Source of the DNA: Variovorax gracilis
GTDB lineage: Bacteria > Pseudomonadota > Gammaproteobacteria > Burkholderiales > Burkholderiaceae_C
Direction of reading: 5' to 3'
Length of the DNA stretch: 64,000 nucleotides
NCBI RefSeq assembly: GCF_030317115.1
Contig: NZ_JASZYF010000004.1
Location: 62,001-126,000, forward strand
The notes beneath the pieces are model-generated. The model saw only the letters and a list, made by a program, of their open reading frames with translations. It made no database searches and had not been told where the DNA came from. The position numbers and the translations under genes were made by a program. Positions 9,275 to 16,873 of this stretch are shown in pieces (within the stretch, counting starts at the first letter, position 1; the number at the start of each line of letters is the position of its first letter).

Positions 9275-9364
9275 GCCCCCAGGCTTCGCGCACTTCGTGT
9301 CGCTTCGCCAACCTCCTGCCGGGGGCAACACCGGCGGACCGGCGGAGCCGGATCCGCGGTGTTC
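9275..9364. repeat. Dispersed GC-rich repeat, copy A
   Basis: Starts GCCCCCAGGCTTCGCGCAC, continues with CTTCGTGTCGC, then CCTGCCGGGGGCAACACC and a GGCGGAGCCGGATCCGCGG segment. The same order of blocks recurs at 10802-10873 and, inverted, at 18298-18382. It contains internal complementary blocks (CCCCCAGG with the later GGGGG) and could fold. This copy lies in the ccsA/ffh intergenic space. Confidence 0.85.
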
Positions 9365-9412
9365 AACGACTTTCTTTCGCTCTGCCTCAGCGGAGCAACA
9401 AGGTACCTCTTC

Positions 9413-10798
9413 ATGGCCACCGCGCTCACAGAAAAGTTCTCCCGCCTCGTCAAGACGATGAGCGGCCAGGCCCGGATCACCGAAAGCAACGTGCAGGACA
9501 TGCTGCGCGAGGTGCGCATGGCCCTGCTCGAAGCCGACGTGGCGCTGCCGGTGGTGCGCGACTTCGTCGCGCGCGTCAAGGAGAAGGCGCTCGGCCAGGA
9601 GGTGCTCGGTTCGCTGAAGCCCGGGCAGGCGCTGGTCGGCATCGTCAACCGCGAACTCGCCGCGACGATGGGCGAGGGCGTGGCGGATATCAACCTCGTT
9701 GCGCAGCCTCCGGCGGTGATCCTGATGGCCGGCCTGCAAGGCGCCGGCAAGACCACCACGACCGCCAAGCTGGCCAAGCACCTGATAGAGAAGCGCAAGA
9801 AGAAGGTGCTCACCGTCTCTGGCGACGTCTACCGTCCCGCGGCCATCGAGCAGCTCAAGACCGTCACCAGGCAGGCCGGGGCCGAATGGTTCCCGAGCAG
9901 CCCGGACCAGAAGCCGCTCGACATTGCCCGCGCCGCGCTCGACCATGCCAAGCGCCACTTCTTCGACGTGCTGCTGGTCGACACGGCCGGCCGGCTCGCG
10001 ATCGACGAAGTGCTGATGAACGAGATCCAGCAATTGCACGCTGCGCTCAATCCGATCGAGACGCTGTTCGTGGTCGATGCGATGCAGGGGCAGGATGCGA
10101 TCAACACCGCCAAGGCCTTCAAGGAAGCGCTGCCGTTGACCGGCATCATCCTGACCAAGACCGACGGCGACTCGCGCGGCGGCGCGGCCCTGTCGGTGCG
10201 GCAGGTCACGGGCGTGCCGATCAAGTTCGCGGGTGTCAGCGAGAAGATCGACGGCCTGGAAGTATTCGATGCCGAGCGCCATGCCGGCCGCATCCTGGGC
10301 ATGGGCGACATCGTCGCGCTGGTCGAACAGGTCACGGCCGGCGTCGATGTCGCCGCGGCGCAGAAGCTCGCGGCCAAGGTCAAGAGCGGCGCCGGTTTCG
10401 ACCTCAACGACTTCCTCGGCCAGTTGCAGCAGATGAAGCAGATGGGCGGCCTCTCCAGCATCATGGACAAGCTGCCCGCGCAGATGGCCGCCAAGGCCAC
10501 CGAGGCCGACATGACCCGCGCCGAACGCGACATTCGCCGCAAGGAAGGGATCATCAACAGCATGACGCCGCTGGAGCGTCGCAAGCCCGAACTCCTCAAG
10601 GCCACGCGCAAGCGGCGCATCGCGGCCGGTGCCGGGGTGCAGGTTCAGGAAGTGAACCGCCTGCTCAACGAGTTCGAGCAGATGCAGGGGATGATGAAGA
10701 AGATGAAGGGCGGCGGCCTCATGAAGATGATGAAGCGCATGGGCGGCATGAAGGGCATGCCGGGCATGGGCGGTGGCGGCGGGATGCCGAGGTTCTGA
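9413..10798 (+). CDS. ffh: Signal recognition particle protein Ffh
   Basis: GTPase of the signal recognition particle. It binds 4.5S RNA and signal sequences of nascent membrane proteins and docks with FtsY. 461 aa from MATALTEKF at 9413; an in-frame ATG at 9359 lies inside the dispersed repeat and is not favoured. Domain order is N (four-helix, 1-90), G (about 95-295: P-loop GLQGAGKTTT, DTAGRL, TKTDGDSRGG) and the methionine-rich M domain (about 325-461: MMKKMKGGGLMKMMKRMGG), which is the signal-sequence groove. AAGGT lies about 9 nt upstream of the start. It is followed by a further repeat copy and a strong terminator, so it is probably monocistronic. Confidence 0.97.
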   Translation: MATALTEKFSRLVKTMSGQARITESNVQDMLREVRMALLEADVALPVVRDFVARVKEKALGQEVLGSLKPGQALVGIVNRELAATMGEGVADINLVAQPPAVILMAGLQGAGKTTTTAKLAKHLIEKRKKKVLTVSGDVYRPAAIEQLKTVTRQAGAEWFPSSPDQKPLDIARAALDHAKRHFFDVLLVDTAGRLAIDEVLMNEIQQLHAALNPIETLFVVDAMQGQDAINTAKAFKEALPLTGIILTKTDGDSRGGAALSVRQVTGVPIKFAGVSEKIDGLEVFDAERHAGRILGMGDIVALVEQVTAGVDVAAAQKLAAKVKSGAGFDLNDFLGQLQQMKQMGGLSSIMDKLPAQMAAKATEADMTRAERDIRRKEGIINSMTPLERRKPELLKATRKRRIAAGAGVQVQEVNRLLNEFEQMQGMMKKMKGGGLMKMMKRMGGMKGMPGMGGGGGMPRF

Positions 10799-10801
10799 GT
10801 C

Positions 10802-10873
10802 ACCCCCAGGCTCGCGCACTTCGTGTCGCTCTCCAATACCGGCGGCCCGGCACAGCCGGTTCCGCGGTATTCC
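10802..10873. repeat. Dispersed GC-rich repeat, copy B (short form)
   Basis: Begins ACCCCCAGGCTCGCGCACT three bases after the ffh stop and ends GGTTCCGCGGTATTCC. Relative to copy A it lacks about 20 bp of the central block (the CCTGCCGGGGGC part). It has the same orientation as copy A, so ffh is bracketed by two direct copies. Confidence 0.85.
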
Positions 10874-10881
10874 AGGAAAAG

Positions 10882-10908
10882 AAAAAAGCCCGCGGATGCG
10901 GGCTTTTT
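10882..10908. terminator. Bidirectional Rho-independent terminator between ffh and opgH
   Basis: AAAAAAGCCCGC, loop GGAT, then GCGGGCTTTTT: a perfect GC stem flanked by A and T tracts, so it can act on both strands. It serves the convergent genes ffh (ends 10798) and opgH (ends 10926). Confidence 0.92.
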
Positions 10909-10925
10909 CTTGGTGGTGAGATGGC

Positions 10926-12923
10926 TTAGGCGCGGGCCAGTCGCACTGCGTGCATCCATGCACGCCGCAGCACGGCCGGCGAACGCGATTCTTCCGGAAT
11001 CAGCAGGAAGCCCTTGTCGCGCAGCGAGTTGCCCAGCGCGATCTGGCTGGTCAGCACCGTCAGCGGGATCGCCAGCAGCAGCGGAAGACCCACCGGCATC
11101 AGCCACGCCAGCGCGCTGGCGTCGATCAGTGCGATGCCCACGGCGAGCGCGGCAATCACCAGCGTCATCGGCGCCAGTTGGGCGACGGCAATGCGCCACG
11201 GCACGGCAGCGGCTTCACGCGGAGGCGACTTCCAGTCCAGCTTGATGCCGGTCAGGGCCACCACCACGAACAGCGAGTGGGCCAGCATGCGAACCGGCGC
11301 CTGCACGATGGCGAGGGCGCTTTCGAGGGCGGCGCTCTTCAGAAGGCCACCCACGCCGCCGAACTGGCGCTGCTCGCCGCGAATCATCACGGCGATGATC
11401 CCCAGCACGCGCGGCAGGAACAGCAGGCACAAGGTCCACAGCCACAGGCCGGCCAGTTCCATCGGCATCGCGAGCCAATGCTCGACCACGCTCGAACCGG
11501 TGAGCCACAGGGCGGTGCCCAGCGTCAGGAACGCCAGCCACAGGGGTGCGGACACATAGGCCATCGTGCCGGTGACGAACATCGCGCGGTGCACCGAGTG
11601 CAGGCCGGGCTCGGCCATCAGGCGGGCGTTCTGCAGGTTGCCCTGGCACCAGCGGCGGTCGCGCTGCAGCTCGGCCAGCAGATCCGGCGGTTGCTGCTCG
11701 TAGCTGCCGACCAGATCGGCCACCAGCCACACGTGATAACCAGCGCGGCGCATCAGCGCGGCCTCGACGAAGTCGTGCGACATGATGCCGCCGGACATGC
11801 CGCCCTTGCCCTTGATGGGCGCCAGCGCGCAGTGGTCCATGAAGGGCTGGACGCGGATGATCGCGTTGTGGCCCCAGTAGTGCGATTCGCCGAGCTGCCA
11901 GAACTGCATGCCGAGCGTGAACAGGCGGCCCGTCATGCGCGAGGCGAACTGCTGGGCGCGGGCGTGCAGCGTGACATGGCCGATGGCCTGCGTCGCGGTC
12001 TGGATGATGCCGGCCGTCGGGTTGGCTTCCATCAGCTTGACCATCGAGGTCAGGCAGTCGCCGCTCATGACGCTGTCGGCGTCGAGCACGACCATGTAGC
12101 GGTAATCCTTGCCCCAGCGGCGGCAGAAGTCGGCAACGTTGCCGGCCTTGCGGTGCGTGCGGCGGGTGCGCAGGCGGTAGTACACCTCGACTTGCGGCTG
12201 GTTGGGGCTGCTGGCCAGGGCGGCGCGCAGGTCTTCCCAGGCGGCACGCTCGGCGGCGGCGATCTCGGGCGTGTAGCTGTCCGACAGAACGAATACGTCG
12301 AACTGCTTGGCATGGCCGGTCGCGGCGACCGATTCGCACGTTGCGCGCAGGCCGGCGAACACGGTGGACACGTCCTCGTTGCAGATCGGCATGATGATCG
12401 CCGTCCGCGCCTCGGGGTTCATCGGGTGGTTGGCCACCTGCTTGGCAGACAGTGCGTGCTTGTCCCCGCGCACCGAGACGTAGAAGCCCATCAGCGCGGT
12501 CACGAAGCCGGTCACGACCCAGCCGGACAGCAGGCCGTACAGGGCGATCTGGCTGTATTCGAGCCAGAGGTTGTCGTAGTCGGGCTGCACGCGCGCAAAC
12601 AGCGTCGAGGCGATCACGGTGCTGAGCAGTGCCAGCGCCATGAAGGCGCAGCGGCGCTGCGTTGCCGCGCGCTGCCACGGTTGCTCGGCCTTGGGTGCCG
12701 CGCCTTGCTTCGAGGCCTTCGCGGCGCCGCCGGCGCCGAGCTTGACCAGCAGGGCCGTGCCGATGCTGTTCCAGAAGCCACGCCACGGGCGGGGCATCAT
12801 CGAGCCGCGGTTGATGGGGGGAGCGGTCACCGAGTTGGGATGGCGCTCTTCACGAAGGAGGCTCCGGTGCGAGAAATCGCCTTCCGTCAGGACCTTCATT
12901 TGGGAGAATTCATTGGGCTTCAT
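10926..12923 (-). CDS. opgH: Glucans biosynthesis glucosyltransferase OpgH (MdoH)
   Basis: Inner-membrane GT2 glycosyltransferase that polymerises the glucose backbone of osmoregulated periplasmic glucans from UDP-glucose. 665 aa from MKPNEFSQM. Membrane segments flank a large cytoplasmic catalytic domain with IIMPICNEDV, VLDADSVMSGD (the D-x-D type site), SHDFVEAALMRRAG and the RRWCQGNLQN motif. It is shorter than the E. coli enzyme (847 aa), mainly through a short C-terminal tail after LLIPEE. No opgG partner is adjacent, which is unusual. The ATG lies 9 bp after the stop of a 66-codon frame and has no good ribosome binding site. A sigma-54 promoter with an IHF site and GlrR-type sites lies 220-420 bp upstream. 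The same frame is open further upstream to 13163, but that start would precede the predicted transcription start. Confidence 0.93.
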   Translation of the reverse strand: MKPNEFSQMKVLTEGDFSHRSLLREERHPNSVTAPPINRGSMMPRPWRGFWNSIGTALLVKLGAGGAAKASKQGAAPKAEQPWQRAATQRRCAFMALALLSTVIASTLFARVQPDYDNLWLEYSQIALYGLLSGWVVTGFVTALMGFYVSVRGDKHALSAKQVANHPMNPEARTAIIMPICNEDVSTVFAGLRATCESVAATGHAKQFDVFVLSDSYTPEIAAAERAAWEDLRAALASSPNQPQVEVYYRLRTRRTHRKAGNVADFCRRWGKDYRYMVVLDADSVMSGDCLTSMVKLMEANPTAGIIQTATQAIGHVTLHARAQQFASRMTGRLFTLGMQFWQLGESHYWGHNAIIRVQPFMDHCALAPIKGKGGMSGGIMSHDFVEAALMRRAGYHVWLVADLVGSYEQQPPDLLAELQRDRRWCQGNLQNARLMAEPGLHSVHRAMFVTGTMAYVSAPLWLAFLTLGTALWLTGSSVVEHWLAMPMELAGLWLWTLCLLFLPRVLGIIAVMIRGEQRQFGGVGGLLKSAALESALAIVQAPVRMLAHSLFVVVALTGIKLDWKSPPREAAAVPWRIAVAQLAPMTLVIAALAVGIALIDASALAWLMPVGLPLLLAIPLTVLTSQIALGNSLRDKGFLLIPEESRSPAVLRRAWMHAVRLARA

Positions 12924-12931
12924 GTGTCGGC

Positions 12932-13132
12932 TCAACGTTGCTTCTGGACGGAGGGCGTGTCGCCAATAGCCGGAAAGCGCTTGAACACGCAATCCGGCGC
13001 GATGCCGCTGGAGGCTTCGAGCGCAGCCAGCGAATGTCCCGCGGCGCGGGGCCGCGAGAGGGAAAACTGCTTTTGACGCAGGCCGTCGCGCTGCGGACGC
13101 ATCGCGAAAGAGGGGCTGGTAAGTGCTGTCAT
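12932..13132 (-). CDS. Candidate 66-aa leader ORF upstream of opgH
   Basis: Open frame MTALTSPSF to the TGA at 12932-12934, ending 9 bp before the opgH ATG. It is Arg/Ser/Pro-rich with no recognised domain. Roughly three quarters of its codons end in G or C, compatible with real coding in this genome. The predicted sigma-54 transcription start (about 13133) falls right at its ATG, so it would have to be leaderless or start at the internal ATG at 13102. Stop-to-start proximity to opgH could allow reinitiation. Equally, this may just be an untranslated leader. Not confident. Confidence 0.3.
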   Translation of the reverse strand: MTALTSPSFAMRPQRDGLRQKQFSLSRPRAAGHSLAALEASSGIAPDCVFKRFPAIGDTPSVQKQR

Positions 13133-13144
13133 GCCTTAACAGGG

Positions 13145-13160
13145 GCAAACCCTGTGCCAG
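13145..13160 (-). promoter_or_regulatory. Sigma-54 (-24/-12) promoter for opgH
   Basis: On the minus strand the sequence reads C-TGGCAC-AGGGT-TTGC. This matches the sigma-54 consensus TGGCAC-N5-TTGC exactly, with invariant GG at -24 and GC at -12. The predicted transcription start is about 13133, some 210 nt before the opgH ATG. The upstream gene encodes the sigma-54-dependent activator GlrR, and IHF and GlrR-type sites lie upstream in the expected order. Confidence 0.85.
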
Positions 13161-13178
13161 CACGAAAAAACTATTTCA

Positions 13179-13191
13179 AATCAAGCACTTG
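13179..13191. promoter_or_regulatory. IHF-binding consensus upstream of the opgH sigma-54 promoter
   Basis: AATCAAGCACTTG matches the IHF core WATCAANNNNTTR without mismatch, next to an A/T-rich stretch (13165-13180). It lies between the -24/-12 element and the GlrR-type sites, where an IHF bend is normally needed to loop the activator onto sigma-54 polymerase. Confidence 0.72.
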
Positions 13192-13253
13192 GATCGATTC
13201 GAAGGGGGTTGGGCGAGGCGAGAGGCCGGAATTGGCCCCGAAACCCCCGAATC

Positions 13254-13271
13254 TGTCGCCGAATCCCGACA
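13254..13271. promoter_or_regulatory. GlrR-type activator site 1 (TGTC-N10-GACA)
   Basis: TGTC GCCGAATCCC GACA, a perfect match to the TGTC-N10-GACA motif known for E. coli GlrR at glmY. It is centred about 130 bp upstream of the predicted opgH transcription start, a usual enhancer distance. The gene for the GlrR homologue ends 59 bp further upstream. Confidence 0.78.
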
Positions 13272-13320
13272 AGCCGTCGAGCCTGACTACCAAAATCCAA
13301 TGAAATCAACGACTTAGGGG

Positions 13321-13338
13321 TGTCGCTGGTCAGCGACC
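13321..13338. promoter_or_regulatory. GlrR-type activator site 2 (one mismatch)
   Basis: TGTC GCTGGTCAGC GACC differs from TGTC-N10-GACA at the last base and overlaps the glrR stop codon. It contains the perfect inverted repeat GTCGCTG-GT-CAGCGAC. It is about 67 bp from site 1. Multiple sites are usual for this regulator class. Confidence 0.55.
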
Positions 13339-14769
13339 GGTTTCAGGACCCGGCGACACGCCTTCGGCTTTGAAGTGGCCGGGCGTGAGTTCGTGCTTTT
13401 GCAACAGCCGGTAGAACTCGGTCCGGTTGCGGTCGGCCAGGCGTGCCGCATCGGCGACATTCCCGTCGGTCAGCTTGAGCAGGCCGACGAGGTAGTCGCG
13501 CTCGAAGCGCTGCTTGGCCTCGGCATAGGTCTGCACTTCGACGCTCGGCACGCGCAGCGCGCGCTGCACCAGCGCCAGTGGGATCAGGGGTGAGCTCGAG
13601 AGCGCGCACACCTGCTCGACCACGTTGAACAGTTGGCGCACATTGCCCGGCCACGAGGCAGTGGTCAGGGCCTTCAACGCCTCGGGCGCGAAGCCGGACA
13701 GCCGCTTGCCGTACTTGGTCGACAGTCGCTGCAGGAAGTGGTTTGCCAGCAACGGAATGTCCTCCCGACGCGCCGAAAGGGGCGGAAGGCTCAGTGTCAC
13801 GACGTTGAGACGGTAGTACAGGTCCTCGCGGAACTGGCCGGCCTCCATCGCCGCATCCAGGTCACGGTGGGTGGCGGAGATGATCCGCACGTCGACCGCG
13901 ATGGACTGGCTGGCGCCCAGCGGTCGCACCGCGCGTTCCTGCAGCACCCGCAGCAGCTTGACCTGCAGCGCCGGTGGCATGTCCCCGATCTCGTCGAGCA
14001 GCAGCGTGCCGCCGTCGGCCTGCTGGAACAGCCCCTTGTGGTTGGCGACCGCATCGGTGAAGGCCCCCTTCATGTGGCCGAACAGCTCCGACTCCAGCAA
14101 GGCTTCCGGAATGGCGCCGCAATTGACGGCCACGAAGGGCTTGTCGGCCCGGGCGCTGGCGCGGTGGATCGCGCGGGCCAGGAGTTCCTTGCCGGCGCCG
14201 CTGTCCCCGCGCAGCAGCACGCTGGCGTCGGACTTGGCGACCATGCGGGCCTCGGCCAGCAGTTCGGACATGCGGTTGCTGCGGCTGACGATCTCCGCCC
14301 GCCAGCTTTCGTCCCCGCCCTTGCCGGGCGCCGCCGCGGGGGCGCCCAAAGCCAGCGCCTGCGCGATCTTTTCGAGCAGCTCACGCCCGTCGTAGGGCTT
14401 GGTCAGGTAGGTGAAGACGCCGCGCGCCGTGGCTTCGACCGCGTCGGGGATCGTGCCGTGCGCGGTCAGCAGGATCACCGGCAGCGTCGGGTGGCGCTTG
14501 CGGATCTCGTCGAACAGCGCGAGCCCGTCGCGCCCCGGTAGCCGGACATCGCTCAGCACCAGTTGCGGATGCTCGATCTCCAGTTGCGTGAGCGCCGATT
14601 CCGCTGAGGTCACGGCCGTGACCTGGTAGCCCGACGAGGTCAGCCGCATCGACAGCAGCCGCAGCATGTCCGGATCGTCGTCGACCACCAGCAGGCGCGC
14701 GCCACGCGCCTCGCCGACGCCTGCGACGGCGGGCTCCTTGGCGGGCGAGGGTGGTGCCGGATTGTTCAC
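13330..14769 (-). CDS. glrR: Sigma-54-dependent response regulator GlrR/QseF-type
   Basis: NtrC-family activator of 479 aa. The receiver domain (residues about 24-140; LLVVDDDPD, phospho-Asp in LVLSDVRLPGRDG, Lys in YLTKPYD) is followed by an AAA+ domain (Walker A GDSGAGKE, Walker B LLLDEIGDMP) and a C-terminal Fis-like helix-turn-helix (NVADAARLADRNRTEFYRLL). The operon order kinase, lipoprotein, regulator is that of E. coli glrK-qseG-glrR, which makes the GlrR assignment secure. The sigma-54 contact loop reads GAFTDA instead of GAFTGA. The start overlaps the qseG stop by 4 nt. In E. coli GlrR drives the glmY small RNA. Here the adjacent sigma-54 promoter faces opgH instead. Confidence 0.9.
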   Translation of the reverse strand: MNNPAPPSPAKEPAVAGVGEARGARLLVVDDDPDMLRLLSMRLTSSGYQVTAVTSAESALTQLEIEHPQLVLSDVRLPGRDGLALFDEIRKRHPTLPVILLTAHGTIPDAVEATARGVFTYLTKPYDGRELLEKIAQALALGAPAAAPGKGGDESWRAEIVSRSNRMSELLAEARMVAKSDASVLLRGDSGAGKELLARAIHRASARADKPFVAVNCGAIPEALLESELFGHMKGAFTDAVANHKGLFQQADGGTLLLDEIGDMPPALQVKLLRVLQERAVRPLGASQSIAVDVRIISATHRDLDAAMEAGQFREDLYYRLNVVTLSLPPLSARREDIPLLANHFLQRLSTKYGKRLSGFAPEALKALTTASWPGNVRQLFNVVEQVCALSSSPLIPLALVQRALRVPSVEVQTYAEAKQRFERDYLVGLLKLTDGNVADAARLADRNRTEFYRLLQKHELTPGHFKAEGVSPGPETGR

Positions 14770-15413
14770 GGTGCGGGTTTGGTGCTGTTGGTCGCCGGGG
14801 CCGCCGGTGGCGGATTGGGGCGCGTGAAGCTGCGCTCGATGGCCCGCAGCGCCTCGATGCGATCGTTGAGCTGGTCGATGCGGCGCTGGCTGTCGCGCAG
14901 TTGCTGCGCCTGCTTGTCGCGGTCGTCTTCGACCCGCCGCTGTTCCGCATAGCGCGCCCCGAGCACCCGGGCGAGCGGCTGCAGCGGCAGCGCATCGGCC
15001 GAGGGGTTCGTGGCCACGCGCTGCAGCAGTCCCTGCGCCTTGACGAGGTCGGCCGGCGCACGGGTCTGCGCCAGGACGATCGCGGTCTGCATCTGCGTCG
15101 TGGGCGTCTCGACGAGATCGCCGAGGCGGGACAACTCGTTCGCGAGTTCGGGCGGGCCGAGCTGGCGCACCTTGTCGGCGTAGGTGAGCATGGTGCCGAC
15201 CGGACCCTGCGGTTGTTGCGCGAAGATGCCGCCGGGCTGCGTCGCCGGCGCAACCGGTTCAGCCTCGACCGGCGTGACGGGCGGGGGCGGCGGTGGGACG
15301 ACCGCCACCGTCACCGGCTCGGCCGGCGGCTTCCGTGGCGTGGTGCAGCCGGCCAGCAGCGTCATGACGATCGTCATGGCGAGGACGGATCTGCGAAAGA
15401 TCGAAAAACACAT
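14766..15413 (-). CDS. QseG-like outer-membrane lipoprotein
   Basis: 215-aa lipoprotein from MCFSIFRRS. The signal peptide ends in the lipobox LLAGC (Cys at 23), followed by a Pro-rich linker, a helical region (about 70-160) and a C-terminal coiled-coil-like stretch (QLRDSQRRIDQLNDRIEALR). It sits between glrK and glrR exactly as qseG (yfhG) does in enterobacteria, where the lipoprotein is needed for kinase activity and virulence signalling. Sequence identity to QseG cannot be judged by eye, so the assignment rests on context plus architecture. The stop overlaps the glrR start (ATGA), and the start is 32 nt after the kinase stop. Confidence 0.8.
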   Translation of the reverse strand: MCFSIFRRSVLAMTIVMTLLAGCTTPRKPPAEPVTVAVVPPPPPPVTPVEAEPVAPATQPGGIFAQQPQGPVGTMLTYADKVRQLGPPELANELSRLGDLVETPTTQMQTAIVLAQTRAPADLVKAQGLLQRVATNPSADALPLQPLARVLGARYAEQRRVEDDRDKQAQQLRDSQRRIDQLNDRIEALRAIERSFTRPNPPPAAPATNSTKPAP

Positions 15414-15445
15414 GGGTCGGAAAATCGCGCGTGGGTCGGTGGGCT

Positions 15446-16873
15446 TCAGGTGGAACGCGGCAGTTCGACGCGGAATTGCGCACCCGGCCCACCCGGCAGC
15501 AGCGTGATGCGGCCACCATGGGCTGCAATGTACTCCTGCACGATGGACAAGCCGATGCCCGTTCCCTTGACCGAGTGCTGGGGTTGCTTCTCGCCGCGGA
15601 AGAAGGGTTCGAAGATGCGGTCGCGATCGCCTTCCGCGATGCCGGGGCCGGCGTCGCTGATGTCGATGTACGCCTTGTCGGCCGTGCTCGAGACCGCCAT
15701 GGTGATGGTGCCGCCGCGCGCCGAGAACCGGATCGCGTTCGACAGCAGGTTGGCGAGCGCGGTCCCGAGCTTGACCGGGTCCACCACGACGGCGATCGGT
15801 TCGCCCTCGGCCCGCACGGTCAGCCCGTTGGCCTGCCACTGGAGCCGCTGCGCCTCGATCTGGTCCTCGATCAGCGGCAGCAGCGGCGTGCGTTCGCGGT
15901 GCAACTGGCGTGCCTCGAAGGCCGCGGCGTTGAAGCGCAGCAGTGCCTCGATCTGGTTCTGAAGCGACACGGTGTTCTGCTGCAGGATCTGGGCGACCTC
16001 GCGCTGCGCGGGGTTGAGTGCGCCGGTCACGCCGTCTTCCAGCAGCGAGACCCCCTCGCGCAGGGCCGCCAGCGGTGTCTTGAGTTCATGCGAAACGTGC
16101 CGCAGGAAACGTGCCTTGTCCGCGTCCAGCTCGGTGAGGCGCAGGCGCAACCATTCGAGCTGCTGCGACACGCGGCGCACGTCGGAGGGACCATGGATGT
16201 CGATCGGCTCGTCGAGGCGGTTTTCGCCCAGCCCCACGATGGCCCGCTCCAGCCGCTTGAACGGCCGCGCCAGCCACACGCCGAAAGCCAGCGCCAGCGC
16301 GGCTGCCAGGGCGCTGGCGGCCACCACGAGCCGCATCAGCCGCGTGCGCGCCGTCTCGATGCGCTCCGCAAGCGCCTTGTTCTGCGTCTCGATCAGGAAC
16401 TGCACCTGCTGTGCGATGTTGGTGTTGAGCGCATCGAGGTCGCGAAACTGCATCGCCATGGAGCTTTCGCGCGCCAGCGCCGTCTCGGGGGCGCCGCTCA
16501 TCAGGCCCTGGATCACTTCGAGCTGCTCGCGCCATTTGTCGGGACCGTCGGTCGCCAGCCCGTTCGCGACCAGGCGTTCGAGCACCTGGCGGGCATCGCG
16601 CGCGGCGTCGTCGAAGCGGCGGCGCAGCACGGCGTCGTTGAGCACCAGCGACTGGCGACCGGCCCGCTCCATCGCGGCACTGCGCTCGGCCAGCGACTGC
16701 GCGGCCCCCGACAGCGTGAGGGCGCGCGCCGCCGCGTCGCGGCTTTCGGTCATCAGGAGGTCGTACTGGAAGACGGCGCGCAGCGCGACGCCCACCAGCA
16801 GCGCGGTGATCAGGAGAAAGGCGAACAGCAGCAGCTGCTGGAATGAACCGCGCGCCGAGGTCAGCTTCGCCAT
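15446..16873 (-). CDS. glrK: Sensor histidine kinase GlrK/QseE-type
   Basis: 475-aa inner-membrane kinase from MAKLTSARG. Membrane segments lie at about 13-35 and 180-205 and enclose a helical periplasmic sensor domain. A HAMP linker, HisKA (HVSHELKTPLAALREGV) and HATPase (LSNAIRFSARGG, KGTGIGLSIVQEYIAAHGG) follow. It phosphorylates GlrR; in enterobacteria the pathway responds to envelope state. The start codon overlaps the miaB stop by one base (TGATG), so it is coupled to miaB. The longer upstream reading in the same frame lies inside miaB and was discarded. Confidence 0.9.
   Translation of the reverse strand: MAKLTSARGSFQQLLLFAFLLITALLVGVALRAVFQYDLLMTESRDAAARALTLSGAAQSLAERSAAMERAGRQSLVLNDAVLRRRFDDAARDARQVLERLVANGLATDGPDKWREQLEVIQGLMSGAPETALARESSMAMQFRDLDALNTNIAQQVQFLIETQNKALAERIETARTRLMRLVVAASALAAALALAFGVWLARPFKRLERAIVGLGENRLDEPIDIHGPSDVRRVSQQLEWLRLRLTELDADKARFLRHVSHELKTPLAALREGVSLLEDGVTGALNPAQREVAQILQQNTVSLQNQIEALLRFNAAAFEARQLHRERTPLLPLIEDQIEAQRLQWQANGLTVRAEGEPIAVVVDPVKLGTALANLLSNAIRFSARGGTITMAVSSTADKAYIDISDAGPGIAEGDRDRIFEPFFRGEKQPQHSVKGTGIGLSIVQEYIAAHGGRITLLPGGPGAQFRVELPRST

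Noticed and set aside
8210-10963. 917-codon minus-strand frame running antisense to ffh and into the ccsA region
   Set aside because: Only the last 79 codons (PP0621-like) are a real gene; the rest is antisense or out of frame with ffh and the ccsA-like gene.
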